Below are positions 18,473 to 27,173 of a stretch of 64,000 nucleotides of DNA, piece by piece. Each line of letters starts with the position of its first letter. Positions within the stretch are counted from its first letter, which is position 1. The position numbers and the translations under genes were made by a program. The DNA lies in assembly GCA_903900705.1 (NCBI GenBank), contig CAIUOG010000104.1:27891-91890 (forward strand), given 5' to 3'. A model generated the notes under the pieces. The model did no database searches and was not told the origin of the DNA. It saw only the letters and a list, made by a program, of their open reading frames with translations. The DNA comes from an uncultured Acidobacteriia bacterium. GTDB taxonomy: Bacteria > Acidobacteriota > Terriglobia > Bryobacterales > Bryobacteraceae.

Positions 18473-19413
18473 TGCGCCTGAGGATGATAGAGCGGCGTAA
18501 GAATGATGTTCCGGAACGCGACCGGACCATGATCTCCCTGCAGTTCAAGCGAACCCGGCAGAGCTTCGAAGGGATCGAAGGCGATGGCCGTAAGACCTTC
18601 CACTTTCTGCTTCACGATGATGGGCTTGCCGTTCAGAGTGACGGAAACGTCGCGGCCGACGATGCGGATCTCGACGGTCTGCCACTCGCCCGCCTTCTTA
18701 CTGGCATTCAGGAGCGGCTTGATGCGGCTGTACAGGGCGCCGTTGATATGCGATTCGACTGGTTTGCCGTAATCGTCCTGAATCTGGACTTCATAACGTC
18801 CGCGGAGACCGATGCCGCTGTTGCTCTTCTCGGCCACGTTGTATTCCAGGCGCAGGATGAAATTCCAGTACTTGCCGGTGGTGATCAGATTTTTCGCGTG
18901 TCCGGTGCTTTTCAGCTGGCCGTCCTCGACGGTCCAGCCGAGGTCCGTCGCGGAGCCATAACCGCTCCAGCCGTCCAGATTTTTGCCGTTGAAGAGCGTG
19001 ATGGGTGTGGCGGAAAGCCAGGTTCCGTCGTCATGATCGCGGATGTTGGGAGCGCGATAGCCGGCGAAGACGACGGGGCCGCCGGGGCCGGTCATCAGAC
19101 CATCGAGATGTCCGCCCGCGTACTTGACGAAGTATTCGCGTTTACCGGCCTTGTTCTCGAAGCTGAACATTAGTTCATGGTCCTGGATTTTCAGATCCCT
19201 GATCTCATTCAGATCGCCACCGGGAAAGCCAATGAATTTGCCCTTCATCTCCGGAGTACCGACGCCGGAAACTTCGAGCCACCAGGCCTTATCGGTGACG
19301 CCTTTGAGAATCTGCAGGTCCCAGCGCCCGTTGAAGTCGACATCGGCGGCGTGAGCCGCGAGGGAGCAGGCGAAGAGGGAAAGTGAAGCGGTGAGTAGTC
19401 GGAAGCGAGGCAT
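18469..19413 (-). CDS. Secreted DUF1080 (3-keto-disaccharide hydrolase-like) protein
   Basis: This 314-residue protein has a signal peptide ending near AHAADV (residue 23). The C-terminal DUF1080 domain (about 130-310) includes ITLFNGKNLDGWSG, SNSGIGLRGRYEVQIQDDYG and a closing GPVAFRNIILTPL, a concanavalin-like fold. Some DUF1080 proteins hydrolyse 3-keto-glycosides. The N-terminal 110 residues form a separate beta-rich part. It heads a unit with the DapA-type aldolase by ATGA overlap, which suggests sugar breakdown. The substrate is unknown. Confidence 0.85.
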   Translation of the reverse strand: MPRFRLLTASLSLFACSLAAHAADVDFNGRWDLQILKGVTDKAWWLEVSGVGTPEMKGKFIGFPGGDLNEIRDLKIQDHELMFSFENKAGKREYFVKYAGGHLDGLMTGPGGPVVFAGYRAPNIRDHDDGTWLSATPITLFNGKNLDGWSGYGSATDLGWTVEDGQLKSTGHAKNLITTGKYWNFILRLEYNVAEKSNSGIGLRGRYEVQIQDDYGKPVESHINGALYSRIKPLLNASKKAGEWQTVEIRIVGRDVSVTLNGKPIIVKQKVEGLTAIAFDPFEALPGSLELQGDHGPVAFRNIILTPLYHPQAQ

Positions 19414-19497
19414 GGCGGGAATCTCTCCCCGCTAGGCTATCAAACCGCTGAAGCGTTTACGGCAGAGCAGTGATATGCGGGGATTTCCAGGCAGGCG

Positions 19498-20151
19498 TCA
19501 AAGCTTCCAGAGCAGTTCGGCGTCAGAGCGACGGACGTAGTTGGCCTCGATTTGGGAGGCGTCCGTCCGCGGCGCGCGGGCAGCGAGTTTCGCGATGGTT
19601 CCGGCGAGGGCGCGCGGGGCGGTCGCCACAGGAAAGGCCTCAAACTCCGTGCCGGTCAATGCAGGCAGGAAGGGTTCGAAACCGGCGCTGACCCATTCGA
19701 AGCACCGGCCGGAGAGCAGTTCGAGGAAGCGCGGGAAGGCGATCACCTGCTCCGGGATGACGGCCAGGCCAGCGGCGTTGTAAAGTGCGCCGAAGATTTC
19801 CCCCCGGCGGGCATCGATGACAGTGGCGCGGAGGTCCGCCTGGCCGTATTGGGCCAGCGCCGCGAGATTGGAAACCGCGACCACAGGCTTGCCGAGAACC
19901 TCCCCAAGCCCCTTCACGGCGGCGAGGCCAATGCGCACGCCGGTGAACGAACCCGGTCCGGACGCCCCGGCGAACAGGCCGATCTCCTCCAGCTTCACTT
20001 CCTGCCTTTCGAGCAGCGCCTCAATCTGCTGAAACAGCACGCCGCTGAAGCCCTGCGGCTGGTGCAGCAGCACCTCTTCGCGCAATCCGTGCTCATCGGC
20101 GAGAGCGATGCTCCCGAACTCGGCCGTCGTGTCCACCGCCAGAATCAGCAT
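19498..20151 (-). CDS. tsaB: tRNA threonylcarbamoyladenosine biosynthesis protein TsaB
   Basis: This 217-residue protein is the TsaB scaffold that pairs with TsaD and TsaE to make t6A37 in tRNAs that read ANN codons. It begins MLILAVDTTAEFGSIAL and has GLFAGASGPGSFTGVRIGL (about residues 58-76), the family signature. The glycine-rich ATP loop of TsaD is absent, as expected. Its ATG overlaps the TAA of the glycosidase gene upstream by 1 nt (TAATG), so it may be expressed with it, an odd pairing for a housekeeping gene. Confidence 0.95.
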   Translation of the reverse strand: MLILAVDTTAEFGSIALADEHGLREEVLLHQPQGFSGVLFQQIEALLERQEVKLEEIGLFAGASGPGSFTGVRIGLAAVKGLGEVLGKPVVAVSNLAALAQYGQADLRATVIDARRGEIFGALYNAAGLAVIPEQVIAFPRFLELLSGRCFEWVSAGFEPFLPALTGTEFEAFPVATAPRALAGTIAKLAARAPRTDASQIEANYVRRSDAELLWKL

Positions 20152-21887
20152 TATTTGTTCAGTGTGTAGTTCCGGTCCAGAATATAGACCTTGCCAAGGC
20201 CGTTCATTGCCGTCAGCTTGATGTGCAGCGCGGCGGGATAGGCCGGCGCGATACTCGCCGGGATTTCGAAGGTTCCCGAGGGCCCGGTACCCACGACGCG
20301 ATAGCTGCGTTCGCCTGCCGTCACTTCACCGGTCCATTCATACATCATGCTGCGGAGGGCTTTTGAATCGCGCTTCAGCTTCACGTTGAAACGGGCCGGT
20401 TTGCCGAGGGAAAGCTCGTCGCCGGAAGGTTCCACGATTTCAAAAGGCACCTTTTCCGGATTTCCTTCCGCCACCTGCAGTTCGAGTGGCGGATCGCGGG
20501 AATCGAACTTATAGCTCTTCAGCATGCCGGCCTTGCGGCCTTCTTTGGAAATGTGCAACACCCAGTCATGGGAAAGGTCGGGAGGGTTGAAGGTGACGGT
20601 TTCCGCCTTGCCCTTTTCCTTCACCTTTGTGCGTTCCCCGGTGAGGGGATTCAGCCATTCGATGTCATAACCCTGGCGTTCCACGTTCACGGTGACCGGG
20701 CCGGGTTTCTCAACGTAGATGATGTACTCCACCCCTTCGAGCGCCAGGCCGCGGCCGTTGTCGATATCGAAGAAGGGTTCCAGTTCCCAGTGCCGCGTGC
20801 CGATCATGAACTCGTACCAGACTTTCATGGCGGCGCCCGCCTGATCACCGGGAATCTCCGCGCCGGGATACTGGCCATTCGCCGTCGCATTCCAGAGCCT
20901 GTGGCGGAAAGTGTCGGCATCTTTCACGCCGACACCGAAGTTATTCACGGCGGGGTATTGAAAAGCCTGCTGTTCCACGGCACTGATCTGATCGTCCGCT
21001 GTTTGATAAGACCGGTAGCGCAGCCAGCCGTCATCAGCGAAGGGCGCGGATGTGAGTTTGGCTCGGGTGGAGCGGGTATGTTTGTAGGGGTCGAGATTGC
21101 TCAGATAGCCCGCAATCTCTTTCAGAAGCTCACGGGCGTCGTCGCAATCCTCCCAGGCCTCGATGCCCTGCCAGGTAATGTCGAAGGCGGCGAGACGCGA
21201 AATCGCGTAGGTGAACCAGGCCTCGCGATCTGTGTGTGAAGGAAGCAGACGGTTGATGAGATTGCCGGGGCCGAAAAAGGCGAGGTCGATGATGATGCCG
21301 TGCTGGTTCGCGTAGAGAATCTTCTCTTCGGCGGCGCGGAAGAAGGCCGGATCGCGCAGCCTGGGCCCCGAGGCCTCGTCAACGAGCGTAATGCCGAGAT
21401 GATTGATGTGCTGCGCGGCGCGCGCATCCACGAGGGCTTTCCAGCGTGCGAAATCAAATTGATCGAACCCGGGCACAATGGCTCCGGACCAGAGATGCGG
21501 CGTGAGCGCGTTACCTTCAACGAAGGCAAAGTGATGAACGTTGGCGGCCCGCAGCCAGCCGGCTTTCTCGTTCGGCGTGGCGGTGAAATTGCCCTGTTTG
21601 CCATTCAGCGCGGCGTTGTCGCTGGTGAGACGCCAGGCGTATTCACCGGCTTCCGTGGGCGTGTAGCGGATCAGCCATTTGCCGCCGCCATCCCAGACGG
21701 CCCGGACGAGGGCCGTGTTGTGGCGGGGGGAGCGGAATTCCGCTTCGAGTTTGAGGGAACCGACGCTGGTGGCGGCGGGGACATCGACAAAAATATCGCA
21801 GGGAGAGTAACGCGGCACCGGGGGACAAACGGTCTGTGCGGAGAGAATGGCGGCTGCGAACAGAAAGGCGAAGACCCGGAGGACCAT
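20151..21887 (-). CDS. Secreted glycoside-hydrolase-like protein with DUF5060-type N-terminal domain (DUF4038/GH140-like)
   Basis: This protein has 578 residues from ATG 21887. That start gives the signal peptide MVLRVFAFLFAAAILSAQ and avoids overlap with the divergent gene. The N-terminal domain (about 25-110, with VPAATSVGSLKLEAEF and TEAGEYAW) is Ig-like, as in DUF5060. The barrel part has FVEGNALTPHLW, ARAAQHINHLGITL and WQGIEAWEDCDD, then YLSNLDPYKHTRSTR. The last follows the layout of DUF4038/apiosidase-like families, but divergently, and a catalytic Glu cannot be fixed. Residues after about 400 form beta-sandwich domains. It probably acts on plant or microbial glycans. Confidence 0.65.
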   Translation of the reverse strand: MVLRVFAFLFAAAILSAQTVCPPVPRYSPCDIFVDVPAATSVGSLKLEAEFRSPRHNTALVRAVWDGGGKWLIRYTPTEAGEYAWRLTSDNAALNGKQGNFTATPNEKAGWLRAANVHHFAFVEGNALTPHLWSGAIVPGFDQFDFARWKALVDARAAQHINHLGITLVDEASGPRLRDPAFFRAAEEKILYANQHGIIIDLAFFGPGNLINRLLPSHTDREAWFTYAISRLAAFDITWQGIEAWEDCDDARELLKEIAGYLSNLDPYKHTRSTRAKLTSAPFADDGWLRYRSYQTADDQISAVEQQAFQYPAVNNFGVGVKDADTFRHRLWNATANGQYPGAEIPGDQAGAAMKVWYEFMIGTRHWELEPFFDIDNGRGLALEGVEYIIYVEKPGPVTVNVERQGYDIEWLNPLTGERTKVKEKGKAETVTFNPPDLSHDWVLHISKEGRKAGMLKSYKFDSRDPPLELQVAEGNPEKVPFEIVEPSGDELSLGKPARFNVKLKRDSKALRSMMYEWTGEVTAGERSYRVVGTGPSGTFEIPASIAPAYPAALHIKLTAMNGLGKVYILDRNYTLNK

Positions 21888-21936
21888 AACAATCAGTTTA
21901 GACGCCCGGTGCGCGATCATGAGACGCTGAACTGGA

Positions 21937-22869
21937 ATGCCCACCCGGCGGGAAATCCTGAAATTCGCCGCGCTTCTCGCCGCGCCGCCCGAGACGAGGC
22001 TGCTGCTTGGCGGAGACGTCATGCTGGCCCGGATCATCGGACATACGGCCCGCGAGAAGCACGACCCCGCCCTTCCCTTCCGCGATCTTGCACCGGTGAT
22101 GAGCGCGGCGGACATCGCCTTTCTGAATCTGGAATCGTTGTTTTGCGATCAGGGAAAGCCTTCGGAAGCCGGGATGGTTTTCAAAGCGGAGCCGGAGATG
22201 ATTGCAGGGCTCAAAGCGGCGGGGATCGACGTGGTTTCGACTGCCAACAACCACGCGCGGGACCGTGGCGGCTACGGCATTGAATACAATCTGCGATGGC
22301 TGGCGCAGAACGGAATTCTGGCGGCGGGGACGGGCGAAACGGCCGCGAAAGCGCATGAGGGCGTCACGCTGGTGCGGCGCGGCGTCCGGTTCGGCTTCCT
22401 CGCCTACGCACAGGACCAGACGAACGGCAATTACAAAGACCACGACGACCGCATCTGCGATATGGAGATCCCGCAGTTGCAGCGGGACATTGCCGCCATG
22501 AAGGCGCGCGCGGACGTGATTGTGGTCTCCATGCATGCGGGGCTCGAGTACTGGACGAAGGTCCACCCGATCCAGACGAAGTTCGCAAAGGCCGCGATTG
22601 ACGCGGGTGCGAAGGTGGTGGCCGGCCACCATCCGCACGTTGTGCAGCCCTGGGAACGCTATGGCGGCGGCGTGATTTTCTATTCGCTCGGCAATCTGGT
22701 CTTTGATCAGTACGACCGGAAACAGACCCGCGAAGGGTTGCTCGCGGAAGTGGTTTTCAGCGGCACGGAGATCCGAGACATTCGCACTCTGCCGGTCGAA
22801 ATGGAGAGCGGTATCACGCGGCTCAGAAAATCGCCGTTGGATTCAGAGGCGAGCCCGTCCCGCCCTTGA
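21937..22869 (+). CDS. CapA-family (PGA_cap) metallophosphatase-like protein
   Basis: This 310-residue protein has the CapA fold, related to calcineurin phosphatases. Motifs are LLLGGDVMLAR (residues 22-32), FLNLESLF, STANNHARDRG with the conserved Asn-His, SMHAGLEYW and GHHPHVVQPWERYGG. Such proteins take part in poly-gamma-glutamate or capsule synthesis, though many act on unknown substrates. No capB or capC genes are nearby, so a capsule role is not supported. A short Tat-like MPTRREILKFAA start may export it. It is divergent from the glycosidase and its 3' end overlaps the convergent cyclase gene by 47 nt. Confidence 0.85.
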   Translation: MPTRREILKFAALLAAPPETRLLLGGDVMLARIIGHTAREKHDPALPFRDLAPVMSAADIAFLNLESLFCDQGKPSEAGMVFKAEPEMIAGLKAAGIDVVSTANNHARDRGGYGIEYNLRWLAQNGILAAGTGETAAKAHEGVTLVRRGVRFGFLAYAQDQTNGNYKDHDDRICDMEIPQLQRDIAAMKARADVIVVSMHAGLEYWTKVHPIQTKFAKAAIDAGAKVVAGHHPHVVQPWERYGGGVIFYSLGNLVFDQYDRKQTREGLLAEVVFSGTEIRDIRTLPVEMESGITRLRKSPLDSEASPSRP

Positions 22870-23803
22870 CGGTGAGCGGCGAAGCGGTGAGCAGGAACGT
22901 CCAGCGGTTGCGCTTCGCGGCCTCGGCGGCGGCGGCTTCGAGATCGCAGTTATCCAGAATCGCGGTACCCATGGCGATGATGAGCAGTTGGTGCACCGGT
23001 TGCGTGACGCCTTCCACCAGGCTGGGAAGAACGTCGAGGCAGGCGTCACTGCCCATGATCGCGACGTCGCGCTTTTTGAGCCACGGGACGCACGAAACGT
23101 GCAGGCCTGCGATCTTCAGCGGATCCCAGGGACCTTTGGCCGCGCGCCGAGCCCAGCGCCCGGTGCGGATGAAGACGACATCGCCGCTTTTGATGCTGAC
23201 ACCGGTCTTCGCTTCCCAGGCGTCGAGATCCTCGGGATAGATGGGAGTGGCCGGTTCCAGATAGGGCAGTCCTTTGAGTCGCGGGATATCGACCAGCACG
23301 GCGCGGGTGAAGATCCCGTTGCGGAAGCCGGTAATCCCGAGTTCCTTTGCGCCCTGTTCGGTGACGTCCAGCTGCGGGAAGCCGTTGTACATTTTCCCCT
23401 TCCAGGCCGAGTGCGCGAGCGCGTCCATGTGGGTGTGGGCGAGGCCGTGGAATCGGACAGTATATTCGTCCATGAACCAGTCACCGTTCGGGTGCGCGCC
23501 GGTGTAGGTCATCTTGTGAATAAAGGGTTCGGAGTTGTCCGGCGCGGGCTCGGTGAGCGCGTCGTGGGAGAGCGAAACCGCGAGGCCGTCTTTCACCAGC
23601 GCGGCCGCTTCCTGGCGCTTCCGCGCCGTGATCAGGTTGAGCGTGCCCACCTCATCCGCCCTGCCCCAGCGGCCCCAATTGGAAAGCTCCGTCATCCAGC
23701 GATCCACATCGGCCTTTGTGGCATGGTGCGGATCGGCGGCCGCGGACAGGGCCAGAGCGATACAGCAGGCTCCGGCGAGCAGGCTTGCAGGCAGGCGATT
23801 CAT
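22823..23803 (-). CDS. Cyclase-family (kynurenine formamidase-like) metal hydrolase, copy B
   Basis: This 326-residue protein has a signal peptide (to about residue 23, ending SAAADP) and the cyclase/KynB metal motif HTHMDALAH, preceded by FHGLA. The stretch GDVVFIRTGRW and a final KGGTGSPLNP are also family features. KynB itself opens N-formylkynurenine; secreted members of this branch have unknown substrates. It directly follows copy A with no gap (TAG then ATG). The two proteins are alike along their whole length, so this is a tandem duplication. Confidence 0.87.
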   Translation of the reverse strand: MNRLPASLLAGACCIALALSAAADPHHATKADVDRWMTELSNWGRWGRADEVGTLNLITARKRQEAAALVKDGLAVSLSHDALTEPAPDNSEPFIHKMTYTGAHPNGDWFMDEYTVRFHGLAHTHMDALAHSAWKGKMYNGFPQLDVTEQGAKELGITGFRNGIFTRAVLVDIPRLKGLPYLEPATPIYPEDLDAWEAKTGVSIKSGDVVFIRTGRWARRAAKGPWDPLKIAGLHVSCVPWLKKRDVAIMGSDACLDVLPSLVEGVTQPVHQLLIIAMGTAILDNCDLEAAAAEAAKRNRWTFLLTASPLTVKGGTGSPLNPTAIF

Positions 23804-24778
23804 CTAAAACACCGCGATCGGATTGAGGGGCGAACCGGTACCATTCGTCACGGCCATGGGGGAGGCGGTGATCAGGAAGGTCCAGCGATTGCGCTTCGCC
23901 GCTTCGTCGCCGAGCGTTTCGAGATCGCAGTTGTCGAAGATGGGCGTACCCATCGCGATCAGCAATAACTGGTGCATGGGCTGCAGTACTCCATCCACGC
24001 CGGAGGGCATCACGTCGGTAGCGGCGTCACTGCCCACCATGGCGACGTCGCGGTCCTTCAGCCACTTCGCGCAGGTGGCATAGAGGCCCGCGATGGAGGC
24101 GGGGTCCCACGCGCCCTTGGCGGTACGCCGCGCCCAGCGCCCGGTGCGGATAAACACCACGTCACCCGCGCCGATTTTGACGCCGGCTTTCTTCTCCCAC
24201 GCTTCCAGATCTTCGGGATAAATGGCGGTGCCCGGTTCGAGATACGGCAGACCCCTGAGACGCGGGATGTCAACCAGGATGCCGCGCGTGAAGATGCCGT
24301 TTTTGTAAGCCGTGACGGCAAGCTGAGTCGCGCCGTCGGCGGTGACGGAGTTGATGGGATTCCCGTTGTAGAGCTTGCCGTTCCAGGCCATGTGACAGAG
24401 GGCGTCCATGTGCGTGTGGGCAAGGCCGTGATAGGTCACTTCGTAGTCGTCGACAACGAACTGGCCGGCTGCGGGGTGGGCGGCGTCGGCCACCATTTTC
24501 AGCCTGAAGGGGCTGCTGTTATCGGCGGCCTGTTTGCTGTCTGTGTTATGCGCCAGCGAGATGGAAACGCCCTCGGTCACTAGCGCGGCGGCCTGCTTTC
24601 GCTTCGCCGGCGTGATCAGGTTCACGGTACCCATCTGGTCGGTCTTTCCCCAGCGGTTCCAGTTGGAGAGCGAGGTCATCCAGGCGTCCACCTGAGCTTT
24701 CGTCGCATGGTGGGAAGGTGGGTCGGCCGCGAGGCACAGAGCCGCGCCGCAGAGCGTGAGAAAGGCAATTTTCCGCAT
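23804..24778 (-). CDS. Cyclase-family (kynurenine formamidase-like) metal hydrolase, copy A
   Basis: This protein has 324 residues from ATG 24778, which yields the signal peptide MRKIAFLTLCGAALCLAADP. The longer open frame to 24838 would run into the divergent GMC gene. It shares with copy B the N-terminal HHATKA and SNWxRWG segments, the HTHMDALCH metal motif, GDVVFIRTGRWARR and NGTGSPLNP. The substrate is unknown. Secreted paralogs of this type are frequent in Acidobacteria. The gene is divergent from the GMC dehydrogenase, with a 58-nt shared promoter region. Confidence 0.87.
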   Translation of the reverse strand: MRKIAFLTLCGAALCLAADPPSHHATKAQVDAWMTSLSNWNRWGKTDQMGTVNLITPAKRKQAAALVTEGVSISLAHNTDSKQAADNSSPFRLKMVADAAHPAAGQFVVDDYEVTYHGLAHTHMDALCHMAWNGKLYNGNPINSVTADGATQLAVTAYKNGIFTRGILVDIPRLRGLPYLEPGTAIYPEDLEAWEKKAGVKIGAGDVVFIRTGRWARRTAKGAWDPASIAGLYATCAKWLKDRDVAMVGSDAATDVMPSGVDGVLQPMHQLLLIAMGTPIFDNCDLETLGDEAAKRNRWTFLITASPMAVTNGTGSPLNPIAVF

Positions 24779-24836
24779 GGGCCGTATTCTATAACGCTGA
24801 CTCTGCGGCGTCGCGCTCAGATGATAGTCTCTATAC

Positions 24837-26570
24837 ATGTTCCAGGTTCAGCCTTCCCAGGTTCAGCGGTCGCCGCAAGTTCATGACGTGGTGGTCATCG
24901 GTTCAGGCGCCGGCGGCGGCACAACGGTCAAAGTTCTGACAGAGATGGGGATCAACGTGACCCTTATCGAAGCGGGTCCCATGCTCAATCCGCAGAAGGA
25001 CTTCAAAGAGCATATGTGGCCGTGGGAAGTGGACCACCGCGGCGTGGGTCCGAACGCGGAAAACTACTTCGGCAAGGACATTTATCCTTTTGGTTATTTC
25101 CTTGCGCCGAATGGCTACTGGAACATTCCCGGAGAGCCCTTCACCGTGGCGCAGGGCAGTGAGTTCAAGTGGTTCCGCTCCCGCATCATGGGAGGCCGCA
25201 CGAACCACTACGGCCGCATTTCGCTGCGGTTTGCCGATTACGATTTCAAACCGTACCAGTTCGACGGTCTGGGGTACGACTGGCCCATTACTTACGACGA
25301 AATGGCGCCTTACTACGACAAGGCTGAGGAGTTTATCGGCGTGACCGGCACACGCGAGGGCCTGCGGTCCGCACCGGACGGAAAGTTTCTGCCGCCCATC
25401 CCGCCGCGGGTGCATGAAACGCTGGTGATGCATGCGGGGAAGAAGCTGAATATTCCCGTAATTCCGTCGCGCATGGCGATGCTGACCAAGTCGATCCATG
25501 GTCGCGCCGCGTGCCACTACTGCGGCCAGTGCGGACGCGGCTGCCGGACCGCTTCGGCTTTCACGTCCAGCCAGGCGATGATTTTCCCGGCCATGAAGAC
25601 TGGTCATCTGAACATCATCAGCAATGCGATGGCGCGCGAGCTGCTGGTGGACGATCAGGGCAAGGTGAAGGCCGTTTCGTACGTCGACAAAGCGACCCGC
25701 ACGGAGAAGCAGATTCGCTGCCGCGCCGTGGTGGTGGCGGCGAGCGCCTGCGAATCGGCGCGACTGCTGCTGAACTCGAAATCGACGAAATTCCCGGGCG
25801 GAATCGCGAACAGTTCGGGCCAGGTGGGACGTAACCTGACGGACACGGTGGGCTACGCGCTGAGCGGCCACGTTCCGGCGCTCGAAGGCCTGCCGCGCCA
25901 CAACTGCGACGGCATTGGCGGGATGCACGTTTACACGCCGTGGTGGGAACTGGAAAAGAAGAACAAGCTGTTCCCGCGCGGCTATCACATTGAAATCGGC
26001 GGTGGTTTCGGGATGCCGCAGATCGGGTCTTTCCGGGGTGTGGCGGCGCAGGCGGAAGGCTACGGCTCGAAGCTCAAAGACGCGATCCGGCAGTCTTACG
26101 GCACGCAGATCAGTTTCTCGGGCCGCGGCGAAATGATCCCGAACGAGAATTCGTACTGCGAGATCGACCCCACCACGGTGGACCAGTGGGGCATTCCGGT
26201 GCTGAAGTTCCACTTCAAATGGCAGGAATACGAAACCAATATGGTGAAGCATATGCACCAGACCTTCACCGATCTGATTCACGCCATGGGCGGCACCGTC
26301 ACAAGCAAGGCGTTCCCTGCCAACCCGCTGAACGCCATCTCGACGGGCGGCGAAATCATCCACGAGGCGGGAACGGTTCGGATGGGCGCCGACCCGAAGT
26401 CGAGTGTGCTGAACAAGTGGTCGCAGGCACACGAAGTGAATAATCTGTTCGTGTCGGATGCGGCGCCGTTCAACGGCAACCCGGATAAGAATGTAACGCT
26501 GACGATTGTGGCCAACGCCTGGCGCGCGGCCGAGCATCTGGCCGAAGAAATGAAGAAGGGGAATATCTAA
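24837..26570 (+). CDS. GMC-family FAD-dependent oxidoreductase, gluconate/glucoside dehydrogenase large subunit-like
   Basis: This 577-residue flavoprotein has FAD-binding GSGAGGG (residues 22-28) and a GMC C-terminal domain with AGTVRMGADP and NGNPDKNVTLTI. Cysteines C226, C229, C232 and C236 in CHYCGQCGRGC form a cluster like the iron-sulfur site of bacterial FAD glucose and glucoside dehydrogenases. It should oxidise a sugar or polyol and pass electrons to a carrier. The small subunit follows after 1 nt. No signal is seen here, so it is probably exported by hitchhiking on the Tat leader of the partner. The donor sugar is unknown. Confidence 0.9.
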   Translation: MFQVQPSQVQRSPQVHDVVVIGSGAGGGTTVKVLTEMGINVTLIEAGPMLNPQKDFKEHMWPWEVDHRGVGPNAENYFGKDIYPFGYFLAPNGYWNIPGEPFTVAQGSEFKWFRSRIMGGRTNHYGRISLRFADYDFKPYQFDGLGYDWPITYDEMAPYYDKAEEFIGVTGTREGLRSAPDGKFLPPIPPRVHETLVMHAGKKLNIPVIPSRMAMLTKSIHGRAACHYCGQCGRGCRTASAFTSSQAMIFPAMKTGHLNIISNAMARELLVDDQGKVKAVSYVDKATRTEKQIRCRAVVVAASACESARLLLNSKSTKFPGGIANSSGQVGRNLTDTVGYALSGHVPALEGLPRHNCDGIGGMHVYTPWWELEKKNKLFPRGYHIEIGGGFGMPQIGSFRGVAAQAEGYGSKLKDAIRQSYGTQISFSGRGEMIPNENSYCEIDPTTVDQWGIPVLKFHFKWQEYETNMVKHMHQTFTDLIHAMGGTVTSKAFPANPLNAISTGGEIIHEAGTVRMGADPKSSVLNKWSQAHEVNNLFVSDAAPFNGNPDKNVTLTIVANAWRAAEHLAEEMKKGNI

Positions 26571-26571
26571 G

Positions 26572-27171
26572 ATGGAAGACGTTTCTCGACGCGACCTTTT
26601 CAAAATCGTCGGCAGTTCCATGGTGCTGACGACAGCGGGTTCGGGAGTCCTCTCCCCCGCCCTCGCGCAGCATGTCCATATGGCGATGGCGGAGGCGAAA
26701 AGCCTCAGCGGAGGCCCGAATTACGCTCCGAAGTGTTTCACCCGCCACAACTTCCAGACACTGAAGAAGCTTTCCGACATTGTGATTCCAGGCTCCCTCG
26801 ACGCGGGTGCGCCGGAATATATCGACCTTCTGAGCAGCCATAATGCGGAACTGGCGGCGATCTTCAACGGCGGTTTTGCGTGGCTGGACGACTACATGCA
26901 GAAGACGTACGCGGCGGACTTCCTGACTGCAAAACCGGAGCAGCAGACCGAATTGCTGGACAAACTCGCTTACCGGGCGAAGCATACGCCCGAAACCGCC
27001 GGCGGACAGACCTTCTGGACGTGGGTTCGCAACATGGTGGTGGACGTGTACTACACCAGCCCGGTGGGCGTAAAGGATATCGGATTCATGGGCAACGGTG
27101 CCATGGCGGAGTTCAGCGTACCGAAGGAAGCGGTGGAATACGCGTTGAAGCGCAGTCCGTTCGCCGGGTAA
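26572..27171 (+). CDS. Gluconate 2-dehydrogenase subunit 3-family protein (Tat leader)
   Basis: This 199-residue partner subunit begins MEDVSRRDLFKIVGSSMVL, a twin-arginine signal with RRDLFK, cleaved after SPALAQ. The body (TLKKLSDIVIPG, then GGQTFWTWVRNMVVDVYYTS) matches the gluconate 2-dehydrogenase subunit 3 family. These subunits carry the folded GMC large subunit through the Tat pore and hold it in the periplasm. It begins 1 nt after the GMC stop. No cytochrome subunit follows, so the electron acceptor lies elsewhere. Confidence 0.92.
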   Translation: MEDVSRRDLFKIVGSSMVLTTAGSGVLSPALAQHVHMAMAEAKSLSGGPNYAPKCFTRHNFQTLKKLSDIVIPGSLDAGAPEYIDLLSSHNAELAAIFNGGFAWLDDYMQKTYAADFLTAKPEQQTELLDKLAYRAKHTPETAGGQTFWTWVRNMVVDVYYTSPVGVKDIGFMGNGAMAEFSVPKEAVEYALKRSPFAG

Positions 27172-27173
27172 GT

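Noticed and set aside
21937..22869. Capsule (poly-gamma-glutamate) operon
   Set aside because: Only a CapA-like gene is present; CapB and CapC are absent.
22823..24778. A kynurenine pathway from the two cyclase-family genes
   Set aside because: Both products are secreted and no kynureninase or tryptophan dioxygenase gene is near, so the pathway is not supported.
24903..26621. A 572-codon minus-strand frame inside the GMC oxidoreductase gene
   Set aside because: The plus strand encodes a complete GMC protein with all its motifs; the antisense frame has none.
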